Notes: generated by a model not told the origin, from the letters alone. A stretch of DNA of 64,000 nt from Streptomyces actinomycinicus (GCF_016741775.1 NZ_JAERRK010000007.1:186001-250000), one strand, 5' to 3'. Positions 1-9,095 are shown, counted from the stretch's first letter. Made by a program: numbers and translations.

Positions 1-1
1 C

Positions 2-205
2 AGCGCGCTGGTCATGGTCACGGACGGGGTGGTCGAAGGACCGGGCCTGACGCTGGAAGCCGGACTGGAACGCGCCGGGACACTGGCCGCCCAAGCCGTC
101 CACGACGGACTGAACTCCGAGGAGACCGCTGACCGCATCCTCGACGCCGCGCTCGCGGTCGACCACCTCGACGACGTGGCCGTGCTGGTCATTCGACGCG
201 CATGA
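2..205 (+). CDS. PP2C/SpoIIE-type phosphatase, C-terminal end (partial)
   Basis: The gene enters from outside the window, so only the last 67 residues are visible. The stretch LVMVTDGVVEG matches the conserved metal-binding TDG(L/V)xE strand of SpoIIE/PP2C-type serine phosphatases. The ending HLDDVAVLVIRR matches the terminal DD-(V/I)-A-L-L-V strand, where one aspartate binds metal. In Streptomyces such domains usually close a multidomain sensor protein (PAS/GAF plus phosphatase) that dephosphorylates anti-sigma-factor antagonists. The upstream domains cannot be seen, so the sensor type is unknown. The family call is fairly safe; the specific role is not. Confidence 0.72.
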   Translation, partial: SALVMVTDGVVEGPGLTLEAGLERAGTLAAQAVHDGLNSEETADRILDAALAVDHLDDVAVLVIRRA

Positions 206-661
206 CGACCGAGCGCAGAGGGCACAGTCGGCATCTGTTCGCACTGCCGCGGACTCCGGGTCGAGGGCCGTCACGCCGCCTCCTCCTCGGCCGTTCCTGA
301 GCGCTGTCCGGATCCTGTCCGTCCCTTTACAGCATCGGGAGCAGGCTCAGGACTTCGCAGGGCTGTTCGCCGTGGAGGCCGAAGTCGTTGGGCGGCCACG
401 CTCGCCGCCAGCCCGGCCCGCTGAGCGTACGGACAGGCTGTCCGGGAACAGCTCCCCCTCCACAAGCCGGCCGGCGACCGGTTCTTCACCACCCACGCCG
501 AACCGGTGTCCCCCTCCTGAGCACTGCCGGCGCCGCGATCCGGTGAAACCTGCCGCTCAACTCTGAACGGTGTGAGGTGGAGCAGGCCGGGAAGAGGGCC
601 GTGCGGCACGCCCGCAAGGACACGGACGGGGAGTAGCGGATGGACATTGCCCTGCCGGCTG
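206..661. other. No recognisable gene
   Basis: This 456-base gap lies between the converging phosphatase end and the LysE-type gene. Open frames here are short, arginine/proline/serine-rich and mutually overlapping, as expected of non-coding high-GC DNA. I see no recognisable protein, RNA or strong hairpin. Confidence 0.5.
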
Positions 662-1312
662 TCAGCGGAGGGCGACCGCCGCGCTCGTTCGTTCGGTGGC
701 GATCCTGACGGCGAAGCCCGCAAGCGCGGTGCCCATCACGTAGCGGTGCAGGCGCTGCCACAGCGGGTGCCGGGCGAAGAACCCGGCGACGGAGCCGGCC
801 GTCACGATGAAGAACGCGTTGCCCGCGACCCCGACCGCGATCTGGGTCAGCCCCAACAGCACACCCTGCAGGGCGACATGGCCGCGCTCCGGGTCGACGA
901 ACTGCGGCAGCAGCGAGATGTAGAGGATGGCGACCTTGGGGTTGAGCAGGCAGGTGAGGAGGCCCGTCAGGAAGAGCTTGAGGGGCCTGTCGTGCGTCAA
1001 CTCCTGGCTTGTGACGGCTGATCGGCCGCCTGACCGGACGGCTTTCCAGGCCAGCCAGAGAAGGTAGGCCGCCCCGGCCAGCTTGATCGCCAGGTAGATC
1101 TCCGGCACCAGCACGAAGACGGTGGCGATACCGGCGGACACGGCGAGGAGGTAGACCAGGAAGCCGAGGGCGACCCCGGCCAGCGAGATCAGGGCCGCCC
1201 GGCGACCCTGGGCGATCGAGCGGGAGACCAGGTAGATCATGTTCGGCCCCGGGGTGAGCACCATGCCGAGCTCCACCAAGGCGATCCCTGCTATTGCTCC
1301 CAGCCCGATCAC
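662..1312 (-). CDS. LysE/RhtB-family amino-acid exporter
   Basis: A 216-residue integral membrane protein. It opens with a hydrophobic helix and the family signature GMVLTPGPNMIYLVSRS, followed by QGRR and AGVALGFLVYLLAVSAG, as in LysE/RhtB exporters of amino acids and related metabolites. About six membrane segments are visible and the length is typical (about 200-220). I place the start at the GTG at 1312 because GGAGGT lies 6 nt upstream; a longer in-frame extension to 1348 would bury that ribosome site. It stands alone, with an eroded region upstream and a gap downstream. The substrate cannot be deduced. Confidence 0.88.
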   Translation of the reverse strand: MIGLGAIAGIALVELGMVLTPGPNMIYLVSRSIAQGRRAALISLAGVALGFLVYLLAVSAGIATVFVLVPEIYLAIKLAGAAYLLWLAWKAVRSGGRSAVTSQELTHDRPLKLFLTGLLTCLLNPKVAILYISLLPQFVDPERGHVALQGVLLGLTQIAVGVAGNAFFIVTAGSVAGFFARHPLWQRLHRYVMGTALAGFAVRIATERTSAAVALR

Positions 1313-1660
1313 AGCACTACCTCCGTACACGCGGTCTCCTGGGCGCAACCTAGCAGCTCACGGCCATGTGCCGGCTGCGAAGCCAGTGCGAGGGTCGGCG
1401 AGCAGATGGAGTACAATAATGGGGGAACCGCTTCCGGTTGACCTGTTCGGGTCGACGGGAAGACATCTCGTCCCCCACGAAGGCGCCGTCCATACACTGC
1501 GTCACCCCGACCCGCATATCGGCCGCCAGGGATGCCGACTGAGCGGGAAGGCCCCCAACAGCCCCTGCAGGCCCTCGGACTCATGCGCCCCACGCTGGTA
1601 CTCGTCCAACTCGACATCGAAATCGAGCGTGCCTTCGCCCGCATGAAGACCGGGGGCTGG

Positions 1661-1843
1661 TCAGCCGGCAAGCCGTAGATCGTTGTGAGCATGCCGGCTC
1701 TGCGGTACGCCTTTCCGCGGTTCGGGGCCGTCGGGCAACAAGTCCCTTTCAATCACTGTTACCTCGCCGACGGCATTTGACAGGGCTGCCGCGCACAGTA
1801 AGCCAGTGATACCCGCACCAATGACGATAACCCGGCGCGGCAT
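1661..1843 (-). pseudogene. FAD-dependent monooxygenase, N-terminal remnant
   Basis: The 60-residue frame begins MPRRVIVIGAGITGLLCAAA, a canonical Rossmann GxGxxG for the FAD ADP moiety. It continues with VIERDLLPDG, which ends in the ribose-binding acidic residue, and then PRKGVPQSRHAHN, the loop typical of squalene-epoxidase/p-hydroxybenzoate-hydroxylase-like monooxygenases of natural-product clusters. After the HAHN motif the reading stops, whereas an intact enzyme would have 400-500 residues. I see no continuation in another frame, so this is the 5' stub of a deleted gene. Confidence 0.6.
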
Positions 1844-2308
1844 GCACCCTCCAGATCACGATGGAACAGAGACCTCGACCGTATCTTCGTAATGCCGGTT
1901 CCGGTAGAAGATCATGTCGCTGGCTATGTAGCGCGCTGTGGGACCGCACCCGGCGAATCGGTCGGGATACCGGCCTGCTGCTGGCGGCTTCGCCGGCACA
2001 GCGCCGCCCGGACGGGCTCTTGCGAGCCGTGCGCGGCGCCCGACGTGGCCGCCGGCGGCTGGGCATCGAGCGTCAGTGATCACGCACCGGGCATCGAGAG
2101 CGTCCTGTGGGCAAGGAACAGTCAGGGCAGCAATATGGGGCCTGACAGACACGTCGGGGCATCGAGCACATCCCCGCCTGGCCGACCGGATGCCGCCGTC
2201 CTCCCCACCGCCGGGAACACGAGCGGCGGCGCTTCCTCGCCATCACCAGCATGGCTTGCACCCTCGTCCCGGCAGGACGTCCAAGACGAAAGGACCTGAA
2301 GGAGCGAC
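1844..2308. other. No recognisable gene
   Basis: This 465-base stretch lies between the monooxygenase stub and the antitoxin-like gene. Several open frames overlap here, none with a recognisable motif or a good ribosome site. A clear AAGGAG ribosome site at its right end belongs to the next gene. Confidence 0.4.
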
Positions 2309-2893
2309 GTGCTGCCATCGCACGACCACAGGACGGAAAAGCTGCGCTGGGAGGTTCGTGTTCCCGGAATCGGCGTAACGTCTGTGCGCATGGACGTTGA
2401 ACTGGTCGAGGGCGCAGGTGAGTTAGAGTCCCTGATCGCCAAGGTTGAAAAGACCGGCGAGCGCGTCCGGCTCACCGCGGACAACGAGCCGGCACGAGTG
2501 CTGCTGCCGGCAGCCGAGCTGGCAGAGCTGGAGTACTGGGCCGCACGCCAGCACAGGGGCGCCCGGCCAGCGAGCGAGCCGGCACATCAGTGCCCGCCGG
2601 GACCGACGGCATACGGGCCTTACGTCGGCTACAGCCACCCCCACGGAGGCATGACAGTCACGCGGGGCCGGGTTGTCGTGGCCGAGCTGCGCGACGCCGA
2701 GACAGTGGCGTGGCTGGAGGAGCAGGCCATGTACGGGCGTCAGGGGTACATGGGCCCGAAGCAGTCGGCAGCATTCGCCGAGTTCCTCGCCCGCTGGGCG
2801 CCGGTCGGCGACGAGCAGGGGGCGACAAAACAGCGGGGCTCACGGAACGTCGCCTCCGCCGGACAGGGAGGACAGGGCGGCCAAAGCGAATGA
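2309..2893 (+). CDS. Phd/YefM-like antitoxin domain protein (orphan, extended)
   Basis: A 194-residue protein. Residues about 28-80 resemble the Phd/YefM prevent-host-death fold: a short strand (DVELVEGAGELESLI), a helix, VRLTADNEPARVLLPAAEL and a following helix. The family normally binds operator DNA and neutralises a partner toxin. The GTG at 2309 has AAGGAG 4 nt upstream, so I keep the long start; an ATG at 2390 would begin exactly at the fold but lacks a ribosome site. The C-terminal half (GYSHPHGG, VVVAELRDAETVAWLEEQ) is unfamiliar and could be a partner-binding region. No toxin gene follows: the next 270 bases hold nothing and the following gene is a remnant on the other strand. Confidence 0.55.
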   Translation: MLPSHDHRTEKLRWEVRVPGIGVTSVRMDVELVEGAGELESLIAKVEKTGERVRLTADNEPARVLLPAAELAELEYWAARQHRGARPASEPAHQCPPGPTAYGPYVGYSHPHGGMTVTRGRVVVAELRDAETVAWLEEQAMYGRQGYMGPKQSAAFAEFLARWAPVGDEQGATKQRGSRNVASAGQGGQGGQSE

Positions 2894-3162
2894 GCGACGG
2901 TGGCCGCGCGGCCGTCGCCAGGCGGAACCCGCGGTATGACTTGTGAGGCGGCCGTGCAGAGACCGCCGCCTCCGACTGCTCGTTCGGTGTCGGGGACGGT
3001 CGACCGCAGCTCACTCACAGCAAGAGCCCTACCTGCACGGAGACAGCACGCGTATCCAGGCAGACGCCGCCATGCTGTGCAACCAAAGAGGGAAGGGCAA
3101 CTTCTCAGCTTCGCTGCGCCAGCGCCAAGGGCTCAGCATTCGGAAGACAAAGGATCTGCGGG

Positions 3163-3693
3163 CTACACCAACGAGCAGGGCACGAACTTCCCGGTCACCC
3201 TGCGCTTAGAGTGCTCGCGGCTCACCCCGAGTGGCTGAATTTTCCGTACTGCGTCCTTCGCGGGCACCTTCCACCGGAACACTGTGCCGTCACCGTCGGC
3301 GTAGGCGATCGTCCCGCCCTTCGCCTGCACCGCCGTCAGATCGAAAGCGATCATCCGCCAGTGGTAGGTGCCGGCCTTCACCATGCCCCCGCCGGTGAAT
3401 CCGTGGGGAGTGATGGACGACGCGTCGTTCTCACCCTCGTCCAACGCGTGGCCGTCGGGCGCGATCCACTGCCAGCCGCCGCTTTCGATCGGCGCTGACT
3501 CACTGGCCGCAGTGCTGCCGGTGGCCCGTTCCTTGACGGTGATGACGGCGTACATCCCGTTGGCCGCGGTGTTGCCCATGACGGTCCTGGCATAGACGAC
3601 GGTTGTGGGAGTGACCTCGAGGTCCCCTCCACCAGGACCGTCGACAGGCGACTGGGAGCCGATCGACTTCGCCGGCTTACCCCAGGCGAGTGG
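3163..3693 (-). pseudogene. DUF4352-like secreted/lipoprotein remnant
   Basis: About 177 residues in one frame read like the beta-sandwich domain of DUF4352-type secreted proteins: a strand VTPTTVVYAR, then ANGMYAVITVKERATG, then WQWIAPDGHALDEGEN, and a closing GTVFRWKVP. These proteins normally begin with a lipoprotein or Sec signal, and none is present here. Upstream (3694-4140) the same strand stays open but turns into unfamiliar arginine-rich sequence and finally runs through the opposite-strand NTF2-like gene. I therefore read this as the 3' part of a truncated gene; a fused novel N-terminus is possible but less likely. Confidence 0.5.
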
Positions 3694-4141
3694 CGGCGGG
3701 GCTGACGGTACAGGTGCGCATGATCTGGTTCCCCCAGGTCGGTGCAGCGGGAACGCATCACGGTAGGTGCCCGTGAAGGAACGACGCAGGGGAGTAACCA
3801 GGTCGTGACACGGCCACCGCCTGTCGACGTCCGCCTGGGCCCTGACCTCCGGGTCATCGAGAACCGCCGGTACGCCCCCATCGGCCCAGCCGTCGAGCAG
3901 CCGGACCTCACGCGTCCGGTGGAGCAGGGTGAAGGAGGGGCGTTTCCCGTATTCGGGGGAACACCCCTGGTCTCCGAGCATGAGCGGGTGGGTCCTTCCA
4001 CGTTCGACGGCAGCTCTTGCGCATGTTCTCCGGAGGCGGTTGGTGATCACTCCGTCGAGCGCTGTTCTCGAGCCTTTACTGCAGCGCCGTGCCGTCACCG
4101 CGTCGTTGATCAATTCGCTGTGCCTTGGCAGGTCGCGTCCG

Positions 4142-4147
4142 TAGGGT
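4142..4147 (+). promoter_or_regulatory. -10 box of a leaderless transcript
   Basis: TAGGGT stands exactly 6 nt before the ATG at 4154. This is the spacing expected when transcription starts at the start codon. There is no Shine-Dalgarno sequence in front of this ATG. Confidence 0.5.
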
Positions 4148-4153
4148 TCCTGC

Positions 4154-4519
4154 ATGAGGGATGAGAGTGAGCGGGCCGTGCAGGCGGCTGTCGATGGGGA
4201 GATGCGGCTTCTCGATCCCGAGGTGCGTGCTTCCCCCGCCCGTGTCCTAGAGCTGCTGGATCCCGACTTCACCGAGATCGGGGCTTCTGGACGCCGATGG
4301 GATGTGGAGTCGATCCTGACGGTCACGAGTGGCGGTTCGGTGTCCCCGGAGTCTCGGGTCAAGGTCAGCGAAATGTCAGGAGTCGTCCTTGCTCCGGGCG
4401 TCGTTCACCTGACGTACTTCGCCGACAACCAGGGCCGTCGGGCATGGCGGAACTCGTTGTGGCGTCTGACGGAGACGGGCTGGCGGATGTACTTCCACCA
4501 GGCAACTCTGACCCGTTGA
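4154..4519 (+). CDS. NTF2-like (DUF4440) protein
   Basis: A 121-residue cytosolic protein of the NTF2/DUF4440 superfamily. It has an N-terminal helix (AVDGEMRLLDPEVR), then LLDPDFTEIGASGRRWD, where the LxxDF(T/V)E(I/V)GxSGR signature marks the cone-shaped pocket. The late strands VVLAPGVVHLTYFA and SLWRLTETGWRMYFHQAT complete the fold. Length and motif order match complete family members. The TAGGGT box 6 nt upstream and the absence of a ribosome site favour a leaderless mRNA. A clear paralogue lies at 47912-48298 with the same layout. The substrate, if any, is unknown. Confidence 0.82.
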   Translation: MRDESERAVQAAVDGEMRLLDPEVRASPARVLELLDPDFTEIGASGRRWDVESILTVTSGGSVSPESRVKVSEMSGVVLAPGVVHLTYFADNQGRRAWRNSLWRLTETGWRMYFHQATLTR

Positions 4520-4628
4520 GCGGGTGGGACCGCGTACTGCGAAGACCGCCATCTACACGGCTGCCGGGCAGCTGCAGCGGCCGGCTTGGGGTTGGTGGCT
4601 CCGGCCGGCTTGCGCTCAGGGTGCCGGG

Positions 4629-5110
4629 ATGATCGCGATGCCAGAGGAGTTCGCACGGACCACCGTGGACCGCGAGGGGAAGGCCGGGGCGGAATGGCTT
4701 GCCGAGCTGCCCGGGATCGTGGAGGAGTTGCTGGAGCGCTGGGGGTGCGTGCCGGATGGCGAAGTCATGCACGGGGGCGTAGGCGTCATCGTTCCGGCAC
4801 GGCGGCGGGCTCAGGAGAGCACCGTGCTCAAGGTGTCGTTTCCGCATCCCGGCAACGTCCATGAGCCCGCGCGCTGACGCTCCTGGAAGCCGATGACCTG
4901 CGCACGGCCGTCCACCGCGTCTTGGACGTCTTCGCAGATGCCTCGGAACTCGACCGTGAACGCGTCCAGCGGTGGGCCCAGTTCCATGCCGTACGGGCTG
5001 CATTCTGGGGACGGCGCCACGGTTTTCGCATCGCCCGCAGCGGACCACGGCTGGACTGGCTCACCGAATTCGCCGGTCACCTGGCGGAGTTGCTCACCGA
5101 CCGCTCGTAG
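4629..5110 (+). pseudogene. Aminoglycoside/hydroxyurea phosphotransferase, internally deleted
   Basis: The N-terminal piece (4629-4877) reads MPEEFARTTVDREGKAGAEW, then the helix LPGIVEELLERWGC and the strand STVLKVSFPHPGNVHEP. This is the start of APH(6)-type streptomycin or hydroxyurea phosphotransferases, including the ATP-site lysine strand (VLKVSFP). A stop follows, and in another frame the C-terminal helices appear (LEADDLRTAVHRVLDVFADAS ... LDWLTEFAGHLAELLTDRS, ending at 5110). The central kinase core with the HGDLH catalytic loop and DPK/DPE motif, about 150-180 residues, is missing. An internal deletion has therefore killed the gene, and resistance activity is not expected. Confidence 0.72.
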
Positions 5111-5365
5111 GCCGGGTTGCGTGGATGGACGAGCGCGGCCGCCGTAGATCATCGTGGGCTGGATCCTGGGCGACGACCATCGTCGCGGGCGTGCCCCGTG
5201 CGGTCAGCCGCCAACGACCGCTTCCGGAGACCGCGAAGCTTCGCAGAACACGCCCCAGAGCCGGTGACACGACCTTGTGGATGTCTGCTGGTGAGGTGTG
5301 ACCGGTACGACGACTCCGCCGTTCGTGAGGTGGCGGGTACGTAATTACTGCCGTTGAAGCTGGAG

Positions 5366-8281
5366 TCAGCAGGTGCTCACGCGCTCCCAGGCGCCCCACG
5401 CCGTGGTGCCGCCGGGTTCGTTGCCCCTCGTCCACCACTTGGCCTTCCAACTGCTGCCGTTGTGGGATACCACATCCGCGAGGTGGTATTCGGTGTCGTG
5501 ATCCCAAGGTGCGGCGGTGCAGGTTCCCCCTCCGCCCGTCGGGCCGCCGGTCCCGCCAGGCGCCGAACCGCCCGGGCTCGCTCCACTCGAGGGTGAGCTG
5601 CTCGGGGAGGGCAGCGTCCATTGCTGTCCGGCACGGCCCGTGCAGGTTTCGATGGTCAACGGTGCGCCGGCGGCTGAGCCGGCGGACGGCGCTGTCAGGC
5701 ACAGCCCGGCCTTGACGTTCTTGAGGGTCTTGTCCTGCTGAACGGTCCATCGCTGGGCGGGCGTGTCGTTGCACGTGTACAGCTGAACGGTGGTGCCTGG
5801 GGCGACTGCCCCGCCCTTGACGTCCATGCAGGTGCCGGAGCCCTCGATGCTGAGCTGGGCGGCGGTGGTCTGGGTGCCGGTGGTGACGGTCCAGGAGTGG
5901 GCTGCCGTGCCGTTGCACGGACGCCACTGGAGTGGGGTCCCGCTGCTGATCTTGCCTCCGGCGGTGCCGGCGCACTTCCCGCTGCCCTGGATGGGACCGG
6001 CGGGATCGGGACCGATGGGATCAGCGGGCACGGCGCGATCAGCGGGCACCGTGGTATCAGCGGCTGCCGATGACAGCGTCTTGTCGACCTGAATCGCCAT
6101 GGCGACAGGATCGCCGGTGGGCGTGGTCGGGTAGGTCTCGTGCTCATGCGCCCAGGCGTCCTCGATCGCGAACCAGTCGAGAGGCTTGGGGGAACCCGCG
6201 GCCAGCGACTCGAAGTACTTCTGCCAGCGCATGGCGTAGAAGTCGGAGACCAGTCCGGACCATTCCCGGTTGGCGTAGTCGTGCACCTGTGCGCTGCGAG
6301 CGGCGGTGTCACCCCAGGTGGTGATGATGGAGCGGGCGTCGTACTCCAGCCGCGCCTTCTCGGAGTCCGTCTTCGCCCAGGACTTTGCGGCTTCCAGCCA
6401 GGGGCCGAGCAGGAAGCGGGAGTCGGTGGCGAGCAGCTTGTCCAGGAGTTGCTCGTCCTTCTGCCACTCGGCGACCAGTGCCGTGAAGCGGGTCGTGTTC
6501 TTGCTGTCGTGGGCGGCTTTGATCAGCGGCAGCAGCACGCGGCTGCGGTTGACCAGGGCCTGTCGGGCGATGTCCACGAGGTCGAACGTGTAGGCATCCG
6601 TGGCCCGCTTGTCCGGGGCGACCTGGAGTAGCTCGGCGAGAGCCTTTTCGACGGTGGAGGCGTCGTAGCGCATCTCCTGCGGGCTCCAGGTGGCCGCAGT
6701 CTTGACCGCGAGGTCGGGGCGGGCGGCGAAGAGGCTGTCCTGTGGTTCGCTCCACTGGCCGGCTTTCGTGCTGTACGGGCCTTGGCGCAGGAGGTCCCAG
6801 GCGGCCTCGGCATGCGGGTCCTGCCCGCCGTAGCGGCGGGCGGAGTACTCGGCGAACCAGGCCTTCTGGTCGACGGTACCGGGCCGCCAGCCGAGTTCGG
6901 TGAACAGTTCGAAGCCGGCGGGATTGGTGCCGGTGCCTTCGGGGAGGTAGGCGATGCCCTTCAACGCGGGCGAGGATTTCCGCAGCCTGGCGAAGCGGTT
7001 CAGCCACTCCCCGGTGTTGCCGCCGGTACTCGTGTGACCACCGAAGTTGTCGATGATGCCGAAGGCGTAGGGGGCACCCTCCCAGGTCTTGTCCCGGTCG
7101 AGGGTCTCGGCGCTGGTGTAGCGGTCGGACAGTCCGTCCACGATGAGCAGCTTGCTCTTGTCCACTGCGTTGGTCATGTCGGTGCGGGGGTTGTTCAGCC
7201 AGCCGATCAGTACCCAGGTAGCCGAAGGGTGGGCATTCTGCAGTGCGTTCATCACCGCTCGGGCGGCGGCTTTGACGTTGATGTCCCCCGCCATCCCTCC
7301 TTCGTGCAGCGGATCCATCTTGTACATCGTCGTATCACCGAACCGCTCGCGCTGGTGCTTGTAGTACGCGGCGGCGACCTCGGCAAACCGCGGATCGGTC
7401 GGATCGAGCCAGGAGGGCCGGGCATAGCCCACCCAGCTTCCTTGAGCCACGACGTTCGCTCCGGGATTGCGGTTGGCGAAGTCGCTGGGCACGGTACCGA
7501 AATATCCGGGCAACACCGGGGTCATGCCCAGTTCCCGGATCCGATCGGCGATTTCCTTTCCCAGGGTTGCGCGGGCCTCGATCAGCTGCTCGGAGACGGG
7601 GCCGCCGCCGGACATGTTCTGGAGCAGCCACCACGGCTGATGCGCCGGGGAAGGGATCCACTTCTGCAAGTCGTCCGCGCTGTACCCGAACTGCTGGAGC
7701 GCCTTGTAGTACGGATATTCCGCGCCCGCCTGCACATAGACTTCGTTGACACCGTGCAGGGCCAGCAGATCGATCATGCGCTGGTACGAGTTGAAGTCCC
7801 GGTAGGCGCCCGAATATCCGTCGTCGGTGTCGTTCAGCGCGTAGCGGTGAGGCACTGCCGCGGACTGGGTGATGGTGCCGTCCACGGCAGGCAGGGTGGC
7901 CGGCAGCTTGGCCAGGCTGTCACCCGGCCAGCCGATGTCCACCTTGGCGACGTGCTTGAGATACCAGCCGATGCCGGTGAGCAGTGTCGCAGGCGAGGAG
8001 CCCTCGACCTTGATCGCGCCGGCGGTGCCGGAGACGGAGAAGGTGTCCCCCGTCTGCGGTCTGGCGACCGGCACCAGCGTGAACTGGTCCGCCTGACTCT
8101 CGTGCCCGCGAAGCAGTCTCTTCAGGGCTGCGACGGCGGGCTTGGCGTCGAAGCCGGCGGGCCCGGTCGGTGCCTGTGGCGGGGCAGCCAACTCAGCTGC
8201 GGCGGGCGCCACCAGGCCTGCCATCGCCGCCAGAGCCACACCCCACAGGACGACACGACGCCGGGCTCGAAATCTGTGCAT
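5366..8281 (-). CDS. Secreted GH89 alpha-N-acetylglucosaminidase with lectin and CBM modules
   Basis: A 971-residue exported glycosidase. After a twin-arginine-like or Sec signal (RFRARRRVVLWG, hydrophobic stretch, AAA), residues about 45-700 match GH89/NAGLU. Landmarks are HRYALNDTDDGYSGAYRD, then MIDLLALHGVN, LPGYFGTVPSDF, MDPLHEGG and GIIDNFGGH; family members retain two catalytic glutamates in this region. An Asp/Pro linker follows, then a ricin-type beta-trefoil (about 765-900, with repeated QxW: QRWTVQQ, QQWTLPS). A Pro/Gly/Ser linker leads to a CBM5/12-like module (APWDHDTEYHLADVVSHNG, GTTAWGAWE). The ATG at 8281 is preceded by GGAG. It should release terminal alpha-linked GlcNAc outside the cell, and an upstream DasR-type site fits that role. 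Confidence 0.9.
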   Translation of the reverse strand: MHRFRARRRVVLWGVALAAMAGLVAPAAAELAAPPQAPTGPAGFDAKPAVAALKRLLRGHESQADQFTLVPVARPQTGDTFSVSGTAGAIKVEGSSPATLLTGIGWYLKHVAKVDIGWPGDSLAKLPATLPAVDGTITQSAAVPHRYALNDTDDGYSGAYRDFNSYQRMIDLLALHGVNEVYVQAGAEYPYYKALQQFGYSADDLQKWIPSPAHQPWWLLQNMSGGGPVSEQLIEARATLGKEIADRIRELGMTPVLPGYFGTVPSDFANRNPGANVVAQGSWVGYARPSWLDPTDPRFAEVAAAYYKHQRERFGDTTMYKMDPLHEGGMAGDINVKAAARAVMNALQNAHPSATWVLIGWLNNPRTDMTNAVDKSKLLIVDGLSDRYTSAETLDRDKTWEGAPYAFGIIDNFGGHTSTGGNTGEWLNRFARLRKSSPALKGIAYLPEGTGTNPAGFELFTELGWRPGTVDQKAWFAEYSARRYGGQDPHAEAAWDLLRQGPYSTKAGQWSEPQDSLFAARPDLAVKTAATWSPQEMRYDASTVEKALAELLQVAPDKRATDAYTFDLVDIARQALVNRSRVLLPLIKAAHDSKNTTRFTALVAEWQKDEQLLDKLLATDSRFLLGPWLEAAKSWAKTDSEKARLEYDARSIITTWGDTAARSAQVHDYANREWSGLVSDFYAMRWQKYFESLAAGSPKPLDWFAIEDAWAHEHETYPTTPTGDPVAMAIQVDKTLSSAAADTTVPADRAVPADPIGPDPAGPIQGSGKCAGTAGGKISSGTPLQWRPCNGTAAHSWTVTTGTQTTAAQLSIEGSGTCMDVKGGAVAPGTTVQLYTCNDTPAQRWTVQQDKTLKNVKAGLCLTAPSAGSAAGAPLTIETCTGRAGQQWTLPSPSSSPSSGASPGGSAPGGTGGPTGGGGTCTAAPWDHDTEYHLADVVSHNGSSWKAKWWTRGNEPGGTTAWGAWERVSTC

Positions 8282-8319
8282 GGTGGATCTCCGGGGCGGT
8301 ATCAAAAGAGCCTGTGACT

Positions 8320-8335
8320 AAAGGTCTAGACCCGT
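8320..8335. promoter_or_regulatory. Candidate DasR operator (dre)
   Basis: The perfect 10-bp palindrome GGTCTAGACC (8323-8332) lies about 42 nt upstream of the GH89 start. It is the core of the 16-bp dre consensus AGTGGTCTAGACCACT, with 12 of 16 positions matching over 8320-8335. DasR is the GlcNAc-responsive GntR regulator of Streptomyces chitin/GlcNAc genes. The link to a GlcNAc-releasing enzyme is functionally coherent, but binding itself is inferred. Confidence 0.65.
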
Positions 8336-8612
8336 TGGGCCTCACAGTGTGAAGCTCTCCCCCCTGCCGAGGCAACGGTTTCATCAACGAGGGCCGAGCC
8401 TTGTCACGGGCGCACAAGAAACAGGTCCGCATTCGTCGCACGCGACTGAATTTCACACCGGCACAGGACCATGTCTGCGTATTTGTGGATGTCTGACGAG
8501 ACGCTCAACTGGCTCCAAGGTCCGCGGTCGCTGCGGCCTCCCGCACCACCCGCAGATAACGGGTTGAACACATGCCGACGCCCCGCGGACGGGTGCATCG
8601 TTTGCTCGGAGT

Positions 8613-8858
8613 GTGAGTGCTTCGAAGAGTGACGGGAACGATGTCGTGTTCGCACAGCTGAAGGGGGCCTACTGGCTGAGCGAGCCCGACGCGGCGGAAT
8701 GCCGGTGGTGCAATGATTTGTTCAGCCAGCCAAGCGCTCGGAAACCGGCCGGTACCGAAAGGAAGCTGAGCGACCGGATGCTGCGGTTGCGTATGGCCAT
8801 GCTGCCGGTGGCCGTCCTCACAGTGGCCGCCGCCGTCCTCGTCGGCATGCTGGGCTGA
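8613..8858 (+). CDS. Possible small membrane protein
   Basis: An 81-residue frame from a GTG (8613). It holds CRWC at mid-length and ends in one hydrophobic segment (MAMLPVAVLTVAAAVLVGMLG) preceded by basic residues (RMLRLR), as in a C-terminal tail-anchored protein. There is no convincing ribosome site and no family is recognisable. It converges on the STAS remnant. It may equally be chance or the end of a decayed gene. Confidence 0.3.
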   Translation: MSASKSDGNDVVFAQLKGAYWLSEPDAAECRWCNDLFSQPSARKPAGTERKLSDRMLRLRMAMLPVAVLTVAAAVLVGMLG

Positions 8859-8921
8859 CCCATCCGCCTCCAGCGTGGCGGACATGGGCGCCGGGCGCCC
8901 GGGCATCGCGGTCGCGTCGCA

Positions 8922-9095
8922 GAACGTCTGCGTGGACATGTCCAGCGCCGGGCGCACCGGCCGCGGGAACAGGCACCCGGTGACGACCGCGCACAGCTCA
9001 TGGCCGGTGACCAGGTCCAGCTCACCGACAAGACCCAGCCACAGCGAATCGCCGTGACGCACCGCCAGGGAAGTGATCCCTCCTCCCCCGCTCAT
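8922..9095 (-). pseudogene. STAS anti-sigma-factor antagonist, truncated
   Basis: From an ATG with GGGGAGG just upstream (start 9095) the frame gives the first half of a STAS domain: SLAVRHGDSLWLGLVGELDL, then LDMSTQTFCDA. The latter is where the phosphorylatable serine region (DLSxLxFxDS) is found; here the usual DS/DA position reads CDA. The following helices and strands (about 50 residues) are missing and the frame drifts into unrelated sequence. The expression signals are intact but the product cannot fold as a complete STAS domain, so this is probably a 3'-deleted bldG/rsbV-like gene. Confidence 0.55.

Noticed and set aside
1590..1677. Possible transposase tail (ERAFARMKT) near the monooxygenase stub
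   Set aside because: The match to the family motif VEHxFARMKTWK covers only a handful of residues before a stop; too short to list as a feature.
3694..4140. Minus-strand continuation upstream of the DUF4352-like remnant
   Set aside because: The frame is open and looks partly coding (PSFTLLHRTREVRLLDGW), but I recognise nothing and it runs into an opposite-strand gene; I cannot tell remnant from chance.
6782..8317. A 511-codon open frame on the plus strand opposite the GH89 gene
   Set aside because: It lies entirely antisense to a gene with clear motifs, has no recognisable domain, and is the Gly/Val/Gln-rich kind of frame expected opposite a GC-rich coding sequence.
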